From: Chlorella sorokiniana
Taxonomy: Eukaryota; Chlorophyta; Trebouxiophyceae; Chlorellales; Chlorellaceae
Assembly (NCBI GenBank): GCA_025917655.1
Contig: CP084616.1
Span: 1,302,001-1,366,000, forward strand
Direction of reading: 5' to 3'
Length of the DNA: 64,000 nt
Below the pieces are notes generated by a model. The model was not told the origin of the DNA. It did not search any database and worked only from the letters and a program-made list of their open reading frames with translations. Both the position numbers and the translations under genes were made by a program. Below, piece by piece: positions 1 to 11,200 of this stretch; within the stretch, counting starts at the first letter, position 1, and each line of letters begins with the position of its first letter.

Positions 1-37
1 AGTTTCTTCTCAATCGCGCCCCCTTTCCCCCCCGCCC

Positions 38-82
38 ACACACACACACCACACCACACACACCACCACACACACACACACA
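38..82. repeat. (CA)n microsatellite in FEN1 intron
   Basis: An imperfect CA/CCA dinucleotide tract lies at the left edge, inside the intron before the first visible FEN1 exon. It lies just upstream of the pyrimidine tract of the 3' splice site (AG at 99-100). Confidence 0.85.
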
Positions 83-100
83 CTCCTTCTTGCCCCGCAG

Positions 101-1629
101 GCCGGCAACGCAGAGGACGTGGAGAAGTACAGCAAACGCACGGTGCGGGTGACGCGAGAGCACAACGAGGATTGCAAGCGGCTGCTGCGCCTCATGGGCG
201 TGCCTGTGATGGAGGCGCCCTCAGAGGCGGAGGCGCAGTGCGCGCAGCTGTGCAAGGAGGGCCTGGTGGGGGCTGGGGCGGTCTGCTGGGGTGCCTGCTT
301 AACGCCATCGCCAGGGGGCTCGCTGTGCAGGCATCGGCGCTGGTTTGCTGACTCGACGGCATCCAGGCCCTGACACACGCCGCCTCACGCGCTGCTGGCT
401 GCCCGCTCGGCGCAGCCGGCGCTCCCTTTGCCACGTGCTGACACCTGGCGCTGCGTACCGCTGCGTACCGCAGGTGTACGGCATCTCCACCGAGGACATG
501 GACTCCCTCACCTTTGGCACCCCCAGGCTCATCCGCCACCTCATGGCCCCTGTCAGCCAGAAGCAGAACGCAATGGAGTTTGACCACGCCCTGGTGTGTA
601 TGCTGGGGAGCCTGACGCTGCTGCCCATGCAGGGGAGGCTGGGGCTGGCTGCTGCAGCTTGCTGGGCTGGGCAGGGCGGGAGCAGCCACTGCTTGGTGCT
701 GCGCCTCGCCTGCCAGGCCCCTTGCTGTGCTGCGGCGCTGCTGCTGCTCCTGCTTCCCCTGGAGCCTCTGCCTCCTCTGCAACCCGTGCCTCTCCGGCTT
801 CTGCCTGGGTCCAGGTGCTCAAGGAGCTGGAGCTGAGCGAGGAACAGTTTGTCGACCTGTGCATCCTGTGCGGATGCGACTACACGCCCAAGATCGGCGG
901 TGTGGGCCCCGTGCGCGCGCTGGGCCTCATAAGGAAGCACGGCTGCATGGAACGCGTGCTGGAGGCGCTGCAGGGAGGCAACTACCAGGTCCCCGAGGAC
1001 TTCCCCTACCAAGAGGCGCGGCGCCTGTTCAAGGGTGCGGGGGCGGGCAGGGCAGGGGCTGCCCCCGCTGCTGGCGGCTGGGCGGCTGCCTTTCGCGCCC
1101 ACGCTTGCGCGTGCATGTGAGCGCATGCAAGCCGCCGTGCGGCCCACACACCCGCATGCGCGCACATGCTTTGCTTGCTGCAGAGCCTGAGGTGCTGAAG
1201 GGCGGCGACATCCCGCAGCTCAAGTGGACGGCACCAGACACGGGTGGGCGCGCTTGGGCGAGCCGGCTAGCAGCAGGCGGGCATGCTGGGCTGCCAACCT
1301 GCAGTCCCGCGTGCTGCTTTCACTGGTCGCACGGTCGCACCCACGTCCCCACTGTCGTTCTGCTGCTGCGATACTGTAGAGGGCCTGGTGGACTTCCTTG
1401 TCAAGGAGAAGACGTTTGCCGAGGACCGCGTGCGCAAGGCGATAGAGCGCATTAACGCCGCCAAGAGCAAGGCCAACCAGGGACGCCTGGAAAGCTTTTT
1501 GGGCCCGCCAAGGTGGTCAGCAGCACCATGGGCAAGCGCAAGGAGGCGCCGGTGCCGGGAGGCAAGAAGGGCAGCGGCAGCGCGGCGGCCAAGAAGGGCA
1601 AGCTTGGCGGCATGGGCAAGAAGAAGTAA
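101..1629 (+). CDS. FEN1: Flap endonuclease 1 (3' part)
   Basis: Structure-specific nuclease that removes 5' flaps in Okazaki-fragment maturation and long-patch base excision repair. The N-terminal exons lie before the window. Five exons join in phase: 101-265, 474-593, 815-1034, 1184-1243 and 1380-1629. Metal-binding acidic residues sit in EAPSEAEAQ and [10 protein letters not shown], and the third cluster and helix-hairpin-helix in [15 protein letters not shown]. The PCNA-binding PIP box begins QGRLESF, followed by a Lys-rich tail ending GMGKKK. The frame changes at the T5 run 1496-1500: six T would read SFFGPAKVV, the normal PIP box and tail, whereas five T give a different C-terminus. This is probably a sequence error. 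Identity is certain; only the tail frame is in doubt. Confidence 0.95.
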
Positions 1630-1698
1630 TGACGGCTGGGCATCTGGCGCTGGCTGGTACCCAAGTTTTCCCCTGCATTGTGTACGCCCTAGCTGTTC

Positions 1699-1703
1699 TG
1701 TAA
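1699..1703 (+). terminator. UGUAA poly(A) signal of FEN1
   Basis: TGTAA lies 70 bases after the FEN1 stop. UGUAA is the usual green-algal polyadenylation signal. From here to about 2430 I see no gene; the stretch holds the FEN1 3' end and the 3' flank of the convergent antiporter gene. Confidence 0.6.
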
Positions 1704-2429
1704 CCCGACCATCCGTTTAGCAGTCGTTGGGTTGAGCTTCAAAATGGCTGCAGAAATGCCATAGGATGCATCATGCATGCTGGCCAACTTGCCGATGCAG
1801 CAGCTCCGCAAATGAATGCTGGCGCCCGCTCCTACCGATGTGATGGCGGAGAGTTTTGACTGCAGCCCTGGCTTACATGGCCAGGGTACAGTGTATGTGC
1901 TGCTCGCTAATACTGGGCCCAAGCCCACCCAGTCGTGAGCGAGGGCAGTTGGATAGGTGGAAATGACAGGGATGACACTGCATAGTGCGCGGCGCCACAC
2001 AACACCCTGTTGACTCGTCAATGGGCCCCACTGCTGGCAAATGTGCGCAGTCCTCCATGTACACAGCCTAAGCTACACGGAGACCGAGAGCCTCACTTGA
2101 TGTCGAGGTATTTATCGTTTTGGTTTCCTTGAAGCTAAATTGTACAAGTCTTGAAAGCTGCGAGCGTTGGGAAGGTGTGCACGTAGCAAAAGGCATGCAG
2201 GGAGGAAGGCTGAGCATGACCCCTCTCAAAGTGCCCAAGCTTCTCAAACTGCCGCGTCAGCAGGGGGCGTGGCGCCTGAGCCAGGACGTGTCAGACGACA
2301 TCGTCGGGGAGGCGGGGCGGCTGCCCGCATCGCTGCCACGGTGCGCGGAGCGCGAGGGGGCCCTGCGCAGACCATCATGCGAGTGGCGGGACTGCGTGCC
2401 GCCGTGCCCGCTGCCGCTGCCCTGGCGCG

Positions 2430-5400
2430 TCAGGCCAGCAGCGGCGCCCCGTGGATGATCGCTCTTTGCGCAGGCTGCCGCACCACAAAACTGCGTGCTA
2501 GGGCGGAGGCGGTGCGGAAGAGCTCGCGAACCGAGGGCTCCCGATGCTCCATGGCTGCCTCTACACGCTGCAGGCGCAGGTGGGACCAACACACCCAGCA
2601 GATGTCAGGTAGATGCCGCGGGTCATCGGCCTCATGCAGCTGCCGCAAGAGTCCAGGGCACAGCAGCGTAGTGCGCTGTGCAGCCCCCAGGCTGCCCCCC
2701 CCACACACACACCCCTTCCCCTCCCCGTCCCCACCTTCTGCTCCTCCAGCACCCTGTCGCTCAAGCGCACCAGGTCCGCCTTGGTCCTGCGGTCGTCATG
2801 CACTGCGGCGGTGAGCAGGCGGATGGCGTCCAGGTAAGCGGCCAGCACCTCGTGGTCGGGGGCCAGGGCCATGCCCTCCTGCATGGTGGGTGGGTGGGTG
2901 GGTGGGCTTGTTTCGAAGGGGGAGGGGGATGCAGCAGGATGGGCTCAAGAGAGCAGGAGGGAATCCGCACAGATCATTGCACCAAGAAAGATACTGTTGC
3001 ATGGGCGGTTGAGACGGGTGAGCTGGGCGGTACCTGCTCTGCCAGTGCTGCCGCTGAGGCACTACGCCGGTGGTGCATGCCTTGGTGGGGCCTGCCTGGC
3101 TCGCTCTCTGCCTCACCAAACACCGCACCGGGCAGGCGGGCACCGCTGTCCAGCTTTGGCGAGGCGGGCCGGCGCGGCTGGGCTGCCGCTTCAACCCCTC
3201 CCGCCTGCAGGTCAGGGCAGCAGTTGCGGGTTGAGGGGGCCTGGCACTGGGCAGGTCTTTCTGGCGTGAAACGTAGCCATTGTGTGTGCTCCCTGCCTTC
3301 CAAGCCGGGCTCAAGCAGATCCAGCGGGCACGGCCTCACGTGCAGCCTGTCCCCGGCTCCAGCTCATCCACCTCCGACGAGTCGTCGCCGCTGAGGGAGC
3401 CCTCGGCAGGGGACAGCAGGCGGGGGCGGACAGGTGGATGGCCAGCGTGCCCAGCGTGCCGCACACAATGATGGCAAAGATGCCGGTGACCTGCTTGGGG
3501 GCATTGGGCCCAATAAAGGGGTTGGGGGCTGACGTGCACCAAAGACGGCGGCAGACACCAGCCCAGGACAGGGCAGGGCATGCCCCCTGTATGACAGGAT
3601 CAGCGCAGAGAGCCCGCAACTGCTCGCCCTCATGCCGCGCGCACCAATATCTCGTTGCCCCACTGCAGCCACTCCTCGTAGTCTGGCTGGCCCACCTTGT
3701 ACTTCTCAATCAGGGCCAGGGGGCGCCTGCCGGGCGTTCGGGTAGGCACACGGCAGAGCCAGGCTCGGCGGGGCGATGCAGGGTCAGTGTTGCGCACTGA
3801 GACGCCACCTCCGAGCAGCCAGCGGCCAAGCAGCGCGCATTGAGGGCAGTGTGACCATGCACCCGCGACCGGCGCCCCTGGCCTGCCGCACCCGAACCGG
3901 CGCCCCTGGCCTGCCGCACCCGACAGCGCCGCCTGCACAGTGGCCTTGGGGGTCCAGGCCACCGCGTAGAACAGCTTCTCCCTCCACGTGTAGCCAAAGC
4001 CGGCCATGATGACGTAGGTGACCAGGGTGCGCAGCGTGACGCCGGAGCAGATGATGATGAGGGAGCGGGGATGATGCCGCTGTCCAGCGACTCAAAGTAG
4101 ATCGAGTTGCCGATGGTGACAAACAGCATCGGCTCCCACACCCAGTTCCAGAACACCGCGATGATACGCTCAACTGGGGTGGGGGGTGGGGGGGGACACG
4201 TCAGGGGTGGCCTTGCCGCGGTTGGTAAGAAGGGGCAAGGCAGAGGAGGTGGGGAGTGGGGCAGCGGCAGCACCGCTGTCTGCTCACGCTCAGGGGAGAA
4301 TGCGTAGGAGGCTCCCAGGGAGCCGCAGGCAGGGAAGCCCTTCTCCCAGGCGTTGGAGGCCACCAGCCCAATGAACAGCGCGCCCAGGGCACCGCCTGCG
4401 CGCGCCCCACAACAATGGCAGTGCGAGTGAGCCAGCAGGCTGGGCTGCAGCGCCTGAGGCAGCGCCTTGGGCCCTGGGTCCAGGCGCCTCCTGAAGCTAC
4501 GACGAGCTTCCCGCCTGGCTTGCCCTCACGCAGCAGCAAGGCGTGGGGTGCCAGGCGATGCAGGCGTGCACAGCAGCCCCGACCGTCGCCGCCCACCAGA
4601 GAGCAGGCTCCAGTACTCAAGGAAGTACATGAGCAGGAGGGCGCCGCCGTACAGCCCCACCAGGCGCTTGAGCCGCGAGGAGAAAAGGCGGGTGCAGCCC
4701 AGCAGCACGCCACCAATGAGGCCACCCAGGATGCCAAACACCACCTGGGATAGGGTGGGGAAAGGGGGGATGATGTGGTGCTGTGCGTGTGTGCCGCTGG
4801 CGTTGGCCACAGCCGGTAGTGCCATCAGGAGACGGGAGGCCAGCCTGCTCCTGCCCACCTGCAGCGGGCCCGACGCAATCTGCCAGGCCACGTTGGACTG
4901 GCCCGTGATGGCGATGGATGAGAAGATGGAGTAGCCGGTGATGGCCACAATGTCGTCAAAGGAGGCAGCAATGACGACGGTGGAGGGGATGCCTGGGTGG
5001 GGGGGGGGGGCTTTGGGTGGCCAGCAAACGGCGGAGGGTGGTGGCAGAGCGAGGGTAGGGGCCGCCAGGCCACGGAGCAGCGCTGCGCCCCCTCACCCTG
5101 GTCCCTGCCCCGCCCCCTCACCCTGGTCCCTGCCCAGCCCCGTCTTCTGCAGCTGGAACATGGCGGGCACCACCAGGCCTGGCCCCACCGCCTTGAGGAT
5201 GAAGCCCATGGTGAAAGCCAGCAGCACGGGCATGGAGAAGATGGCCACCGCGAGCCCGCCGTCGTAAAACGCCTCCACCTGGCAAGGGGCGGTGCAGGGG
5301 GCGGGGGGCGGGGAGAGCAGGTGAGCAGGAGCCCTCGCCGGCGCCACCATTCTCCCTTCCAGCGAGGAGCGCACTGATTGCAGCGGACACAGCGTGGTGG

Positions 5401-6289
5401 GGTGGCGCGCGCGGGCGCGCCCTCACCAGGCCGGGCACGAGGGCCAAGCGCATTGCGGGGTACTTGAAGCGCCGCATCGTCCCAAAGTCCAGCTCCAGGC
5501 CACAGCGCAGGAAGATGGTGGCCAGCGCCCCCGCCCGCATCTGGACGCCCCACTTGGAGGGGAAGGCGGTGGTGGCGTCCCAGGGGATGTTGCGCATCAG
5601 CATGCCCGCGCACAGCATGCCCACCACGCGCGGCAGGCGCAGCTGCCAGGCCACCCCAGCGCCAATCTGCGCCGACGCCCACAGCAGCAGCGTGGCCCAG
5701 GCGGGGTTGCCCGGCAGGAACGCCTTCCCCATGGAGAAGAAGAACACTGCAAACCGGGCAGGAAGGCGAGGGGCTGGGGCGGCGCGGGGGGGGGCGCCCA
5801 TGCGAGCGGCAGAAGCAGCTTGGGGCCAGCATGCGAGGCAGGCAGCTCACTGCTGCATGGTACCCGCCGTGATGGGCATGTTCAAGCAGCAAGCCAGTTT
5901 CGAATTGCAAGCAGGGCTGCGCACCTCCATAGGCCAGGGCCGCCAGCATCACAAAAGTGGCGTCCAGGCGGAGCTCTGCAGGCCACATGAGGCAGGCAGG
6001 CAAGCAGGCGTTTTGGGTCGTGAGTAGATGGGTGCCTTCTCGTGGTTTCAGTGAAACCGATTGAAGTTCAGGTTATGTGCTGCTGTGCTGACTGTTCTTT
6101 GACGGCAGGCGCACCTGCTGGCTGAGGGCGCCACACCCTGTCCACGCAGCGCCGCCAAGCCGGCGTCGTTGCCGTCTCGCTTGGCATGTTGCCTGCGACC
6201 CTAGCTGCCGAGCCATTCGCATTCTGAGATGGATGGTCTTCAATAGCGAACGCCTGCCCGCCTGCAGCGACTTTGGCTGGCAGCACCAT
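2430..6289 (-). CDS. NHA/SLC9B-type Na+(K+)/H+ antiporter with C-terminal extension
   Basis: Membrane cation/proton exchanger of the CPA2 family, closest in pattern to animal NHA2/SLC9B2. The first ATG in frame is at 6289 (MVLPAKV); the frame stays open upstream without an ATG. A first exon ending ..WRPQPA joins ELRLDATFVML in phase. The core follows: MLCAGMLMRNIPWD, LVVPAMFQLQ, the ion-binding double Asp in ASFDDIVAITGYS, GGLIGGVLLG, FWNWVWEPMLFV and WTPKATVQAALS. After the last membrane segment (IFAIIVCGTLGTLAIHL) the frame breaks at the G5 run 3422-3426 (C5 on the coding strand); one more C gives APRLLSPAEGSLSGDD, as in the family. Downstream exons near 3030-3230, 2755-2885 and 2430-2567 could form a cytoplasmic tail with helix-rich DAIRLLTAAVHDDRRTK. 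The 3300 junction phase is unresolved, so the tail could be a separate small gene. Confidence 0.85.
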
Positions 6290-6645
6290 GCGTGGGCTGG
6301 AGCCCGCTGGCAGTTGGACGCTCGTTTCTGTCTTTAAGCCTTCCCGGAAATTCGGAGGTTGCTGTTGGGCTTCTGAGCGCCTTCTCTTCGCCGCTGGGGT
6401 TTTAAGCGCCCTGTCCGGCCGTGGACGCGCACGGCCAAAACAGCTTCCAAACAGACGATTCAAAGCCCTGCTATCCAGGGACGATGCCCTCCACGGGCCT
6501 CGCTCAGCAGGCCCAGCAGACCAGGCGGCTTAGTGGAAATGCCATGGGCATTTCCGGCTGTTCTTCAATGCTGTGGTTCTTTTATCGATAGCTGATTGCG
6601 CGTCCTGATTGCAAGGCTTCGAAGCACGGTCAAGCTCGCCTAGCA
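6290..6645. promoter_or_regulatory. Probable promoter/5' region of the antiporter gene
   Basis: No conserved coding sequence. An open frame on the minus strand continues upstream from 6289 to about 6480 without an ATG (it reads RLFGSCFGRARPRP), so part of this may be 5' UTR or N-terminal coding sequence from an unseen start. I recognise no specific regulatory site. Confidence 0.4.
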
Positions 6646-7020
6646 ATGTCTCAGCTGCCTGCTCAAGCCCGAGGGGCCGCCTATGCTCACAGTACCAGAC
6701 GAGCTGCAGGTTTGGATACTAATTTAGCGAAGGCTGCCTCGAAAAAGCAGGCTTGCCAGGATGCGGCTGCGTAGCGGCCAGGGAGCTGGACGGAAGTCGG
6801 TTTCAAGCCAGTGCTTGTTGTTGGAGGACTGTGTTTGATTGTACTTGCAGGCTACCGAGCCTGCAAGAAGTTGGCCATCGTTTCTTTTCAGCAGGCTGGG
6901 GCGGTCAAAGCCAAGCCAGACCCACATTTATGGCCGCTCCCGGGTGGCGCTGAACAGGGTGGCAAGGATGGCACATTACTGCAACCTGGCAGCATACGGC
7001 AACCATGGGTTTTTGCTTAA
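6646..7020 (+). CDS. Possible small single-pass membrane protein (doubtful)
   Basis: I do not recognise this. An ATG at 6646 opens a 42-codon Ala-rich frame (MSQLPAQARGAAYAH...), ending at a TAG near 6772. Another frame, open from 6811, holds a convincing hydrophobic stretch (VVGGLCLIVLAGY), then RACKKLAIVSFQQ and a Gly/Pro-rich tail to a stop at 7020. If an intron or a base error joins the two, the product would be a membrane-anchored protein of about 110 residues transcribed divergently from the antiporter. The phases do not fit a simple GT-AG intron, so the gene is not proven. Confidence 0.25.
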
Positions 7021-8223
7021 GTTGTGTGGGGCTGGACCAATTCAGATTGCTGGGCCCCCAGGTCACGGGAAAAGTTGCAGCTCACCTGTGTCTGCTGGTA
7101 TTAGCACCGCACTGGGGGTTCACTGCCAGTGGCGGTAGGGCGATGGCGGCGACAGTGGTGCCACTGCCATGCTCACCGCATCCAGTCTGGCCTTTCCCAG
7201 ATATGTGCTGGCTCAAGGAGCGCTGCAGCTGGATCTGCGGGACAGGCCTTGGCAGTCCGTGTGCTAATGTGGTTTGGAGGTGGGCTGAGATGAGGCGCGC
7301 TGGAAGGGCGTAGGGGCAGGCAGGGTAGTGGGGCAGGTTGGGGTGCCAACACATGATGTGACTAGGGAGGCAAGGTGGCTGTACCGGGCTGCAGCCATGC
7401 TTGTAACCTTCACTGCAAGGCATAGGAAGTGCCTGAAGAGGAACTGGTGGCTTTTATCGTGCAACAGACAACGCAAGAGATGCTGAGGCAGCTGGCGTGG
7501 CTGCTCGATCGCTTCCCTTGCATGGCATCGCAGTGCATTGCGCTTCTGGCTGCCGGCCATAACCCCGCCCTCTTCCTATCAACGACACACGTGGGCAGCA
7601 GTGAGCGTTACACAAGTTATGCTTCGCTGCTAGATTTGCAACTAGCTAAAATGTGGCTTCCATTAAATCAGGCACCGTTGGGCAAAACTTGTTGGCATGG
7701 CGCTTCATCGCCAACGGACAGCTGGCGGACATCGATTTCAATGAAATGTTAAGGATGGGTTGGAAATGGAAATGTAACGGATGGCATGGGATCACAGCAA
7801 TATGCGACGATGACGTTTGGCAGCAGACAAAAGCAGATGAGGAACCAGTTTGGGATGGCAGGCTGGGCTGCGGAAGCAAACAAACCAATCACATGGCATG
7901 GTCATGGCATGGTCATAGAGCGTATGGCGCACATGGTTGTACGGTGCAGTGGCTACTGTCCGGCTACCAAAGGGAGAATGAGGATGTCAGGCTACTTTAT
8001 AATAACCAGCTGGTTGCTGCGCCCCAAACTAGTTGGCGGCAATGTCGTGATGCAGCCAGAGCTCAGGGACAGGCAAGTGATAGTGGAAGGGGAGAAAAGC
8101 CCTAAAAGCAGATGGAGGACTGATGTTGAAAAGTACATGACGTTCTGTTCGGGTATCTTGTCGTTCGAAGCGGCCCACAGGCCAAAGGAAGCAAGAGGCC
8201 ACAGCCACCCTAGGGCAGGCCTG
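7021..8223. other. No supported gene; 3' flank of quasi-RRM gene
   Basis: Base composition is lower in GC than in neighbouring exons and I find no conserved protein. An open frame at 7429-7752 (EEELVAFIVQQTTQEML) looks slightly helical but has no family match or splice partners. TGTAA occurs on the plus strand near 7407, and TTACA (TGTAA on the minus strand) near 7608. Confidence 0.5.
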
Positions 8224-11200
8224 CTACTCTACACATGCGCGTTTGGCAGGCGGCAGCAGCACATTTTCTTCTAAAAGGGCTGCATCGGGCACCTGGGAAC
8301 GCAAACGGCTTGGGTCTTTGGGAGGGATGGCCTGGGTTGGTTCCGGCATCTTGCTGGGGAAGTCTTGCTTCATGCCCGCCTCCTCGCTTTCAGCAGTGGC
8401 GACACCACCTTGCAACCGTGAGAAGTGGTTGGCGGTGCGTCTGCCGCCGCCTGCACTGGCGCCTCTAACGCCTTCAGGGCCGCCGTCAGCGCCGCTGCCC
8501 TCCCCGCTGCTGCCCTCCTTGCCCGCTGCGTCATCGGCGCCGCTGCCCGTGTCTGCGTGGCATTGGGAGCAGGCCATCGTCAGCACGTCACACTTGCGTC
8601 GAGCACGGGCACGTGAACTGTTGCTGTGCAGGACAGAGTTCAGGCACGGCTGAGTGGTCACCTGAGCCCTCGTTGCTGCCGCCCCCGCTGCCGTTGTTGG
8701 TGCGCCTTTCGTCGCCGCTGCCACCTCCCTTGTCCGGGCTGGCCTGGTGAGCATGGCGATGGCCGTCGCGATGGTGAATGAGCTGGCCATGGTGGTTGTG
8801 GTGGTGGTGGTGGCAATGGCTCAAGCTCGGCTTCATGGCCGCGCCCACGGCACCAGTCTGCATGCGACCAGAACTGGCATGAGGACAAGTTCCTGTGCCC
8901 GCCCTTCATTTCGGCGGCAGTGCAGGTGCGAGTTCTCACTCCGCACGTGTGGCATACAAGCACACCTGTCCACTCTGCCCGCTGCTGCCATTTCCATTGC
9001 AGGTGCCGTTGTTGTTCAAACCGCTGCTGCTGCCGTTGGTGTGCAGGGCGGCGGCGCTGGCGGCAGCGGCGCTGTGGCCGTTGCTGCCGTTGGCTCGCGG
9101 TGTGGGCAGAGCGCTGCCGGCCACTGTTTTGGGGCCATTGTTGTTTGCCGACAGCGTCACCTGCTGAAGCGCAACCAAAGCAGGACAAGCGGGTGTGCAG
9201 TTTGCAGTATGGGTAAGGCAGGGATAGGCGCCCTCGACCCCGCGCATCAGCCTGTGCCCTGGCAGTGGCAGGTTGCCCCTGAAGCGAAGCACCTGGGATC
9301 GCGTCTGCTCAGCGCCCAAAGTGGCAGCTCCAGTGCCCGCGGTGGCAGCCACCGAGCTGGTCATGCAGGCGGGCGCCATCCCGCCGTACCCGCTCAGATT
9401 GAAGCGAGGGTCCAGGAACACCCTTTGCCCAGTGGTCAGGTCCTGCAGTGTTTGGTTGTAATCCCGGGGGAGGGGAGAGCATGGGCAGGTTGAAGGCCAA
9501 TAAACGCTGTGGTAACTAAACGCCCCCTTGAAGTGAGGCTTGGCCCCTGCAAGCAGCAGCTGGCAGCTTGCAGAGAGCCCAGAAGCTGTAGCATGTGCAG
9601 ACTGCTGTCGGCTGCTGGCACTGGACTCCCACCTGCACCATGTAGCGGGCGGCAGCGGTGTTGCCCGACCAAGGCATTGTCATCCCATTCCATGCCAGGC
9701 CTGGCATGCCAGCCACGCCCGGCAGAGGCGGCGGCATGAAGGGGTGCACGTGGGCTCCTGCTGCCATGCCTGGGGCGGCATTGGCCAGCCCCCAGGCACA
9801 GGGGCCATGCCGTTTGGAAGCACGTACCCAGGCGGCAGCATCATGCCCCCGGCATTGGCGGCAGGCCATGCGTCATGAAGCCCGCAGCTGCAGCCGCCGC
9901 TGAGGGCAGCATGCCCGCGCCACCGTTGCCGCTGCTGCCGTGCGGGGGCTGGCAAAGCTGGTGGCGGCAGCAACCGAGGGTGTTGCTGTGATGTCCCCGT
10001 GCCGCCGCTCCTGCTGCTGGCGCCGCCGCTGGCGGCGGCGCCCTGCTGGCGCTGAAAGCGCAGCAGCTCCTCCTCAAACTCTGCTCGGCTGACCAGCTGC
10101 ATCAGGCAGTAGCGCTCGCCATAGGCGGCCCCGAACTTCTGGCGGTCCTTCTCCTGCGCAGAGCAAGGGTGGCTCCGTGGGTCGCGCTTGTGTGGGGACG
10201 GGGCCATGAGAAGGCGTGCATGCAAGTGAGGCAGGGTTTGGCAATGCAACCCGGGCTGCCAGCACGGCTTGCTGCTGTCTGCCATTGCCCAATCTCACCA
10301 TCGCGCGCACCGCCTCCTCGGCTCCCTCAAACTCCACCAGGGCCGTCTTAGAGTGTCTGTTCTCGCTAAAGGGCTGCACATGGACACCACCGGGCTTGAT
10401 GCGGTAGCCCTGCAAGGGCGGGGGGTGTCAAAGAATCGGGTCTGATCTGGGAGGGGAAGGGGCCCACAGGCATGCAGCAGGCGGAAGGGCACTAGTGTGT
10501 GCCAGGCGTGGCAGTCAGGGGGCAGCTGTCGGAGCTGGCCATCCCCTTGCAGCTGCATGATCGGTTCTGCGGCTGCCACAGCTGCTGCTCTGCTCATGAG
10601 CTGCCCAGCTACCCCCTCCCCACACAGCCCACCTGCAGGAACTGCAGCACATCGTCGGCGGTTGCCTTGACGGGCAGCGCCTTGAGCCGCGCGATACCGT
10701 CGCTGCCCTGCTGCTCCGCCAGCACTGCATCCCAGTCAGGCCTGGCGGCGCTCTGCCACAAGGTTGGGGTGGTGGATAGGGAGGGGGGACAGGTGGATGT
10801 CTGGCAGGAACAGGGACGGCAGCCAGTACTAAGATTCAAGGCATTAGAGATGCAGCATAGAGCCAACTGGGTGACCCGTCCGGCACACGGAGTGTGGGCG
10901 TGCAGCCCCGGCCCCACCCACTCACCCCTCGCCCACACCAACACCAGCACCGCCAGCATCCCCACCCACCCCCACCCTTGGGGGCCCTTCCTCCCCACCT
11001 GCACGCTGAGCTGGAACATGCCGGCAGCAGTGGTGATCATGGTGCCATTGCGTTGGGCCACCGCTGCTGCTGCCTGCTCTTGAGAACCAAAATCTAGGAA
11101 GGCCTGCAGAGTGAGCAAGGAAGGTGGCGGTCAGCCTGGATATTGAGCAGCTGTGCTGAGTGGCGCAGTCTTGCACCATCAGTACCCGGGTGCATGCACC

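Noticed and set aside
38-82. Telomeric repeat at the window edge
   Set aside because: It is a CA/CCA microsatellite in an intron, not the plant/algal TTTAGGG type.
1496-1500. Programmed ribosomal frameshifting at homopolymers
   Set aside because: The breaks occur in about ten unrelated genes with no shared slippery heptamer or downstream structure; sequencing error explains them better.
2755-2885. MIT domain in the antiporter tail
   Set aside because: Helical spacing is vaguely similar, but the MIT signature residues are not present.
7429-7752. Possible PWI-like exon (EEELVAFIVQQTTQEML)
   Set aside because: No supporting splice partners, start or conserved residues; similarity is only general helix pattern.
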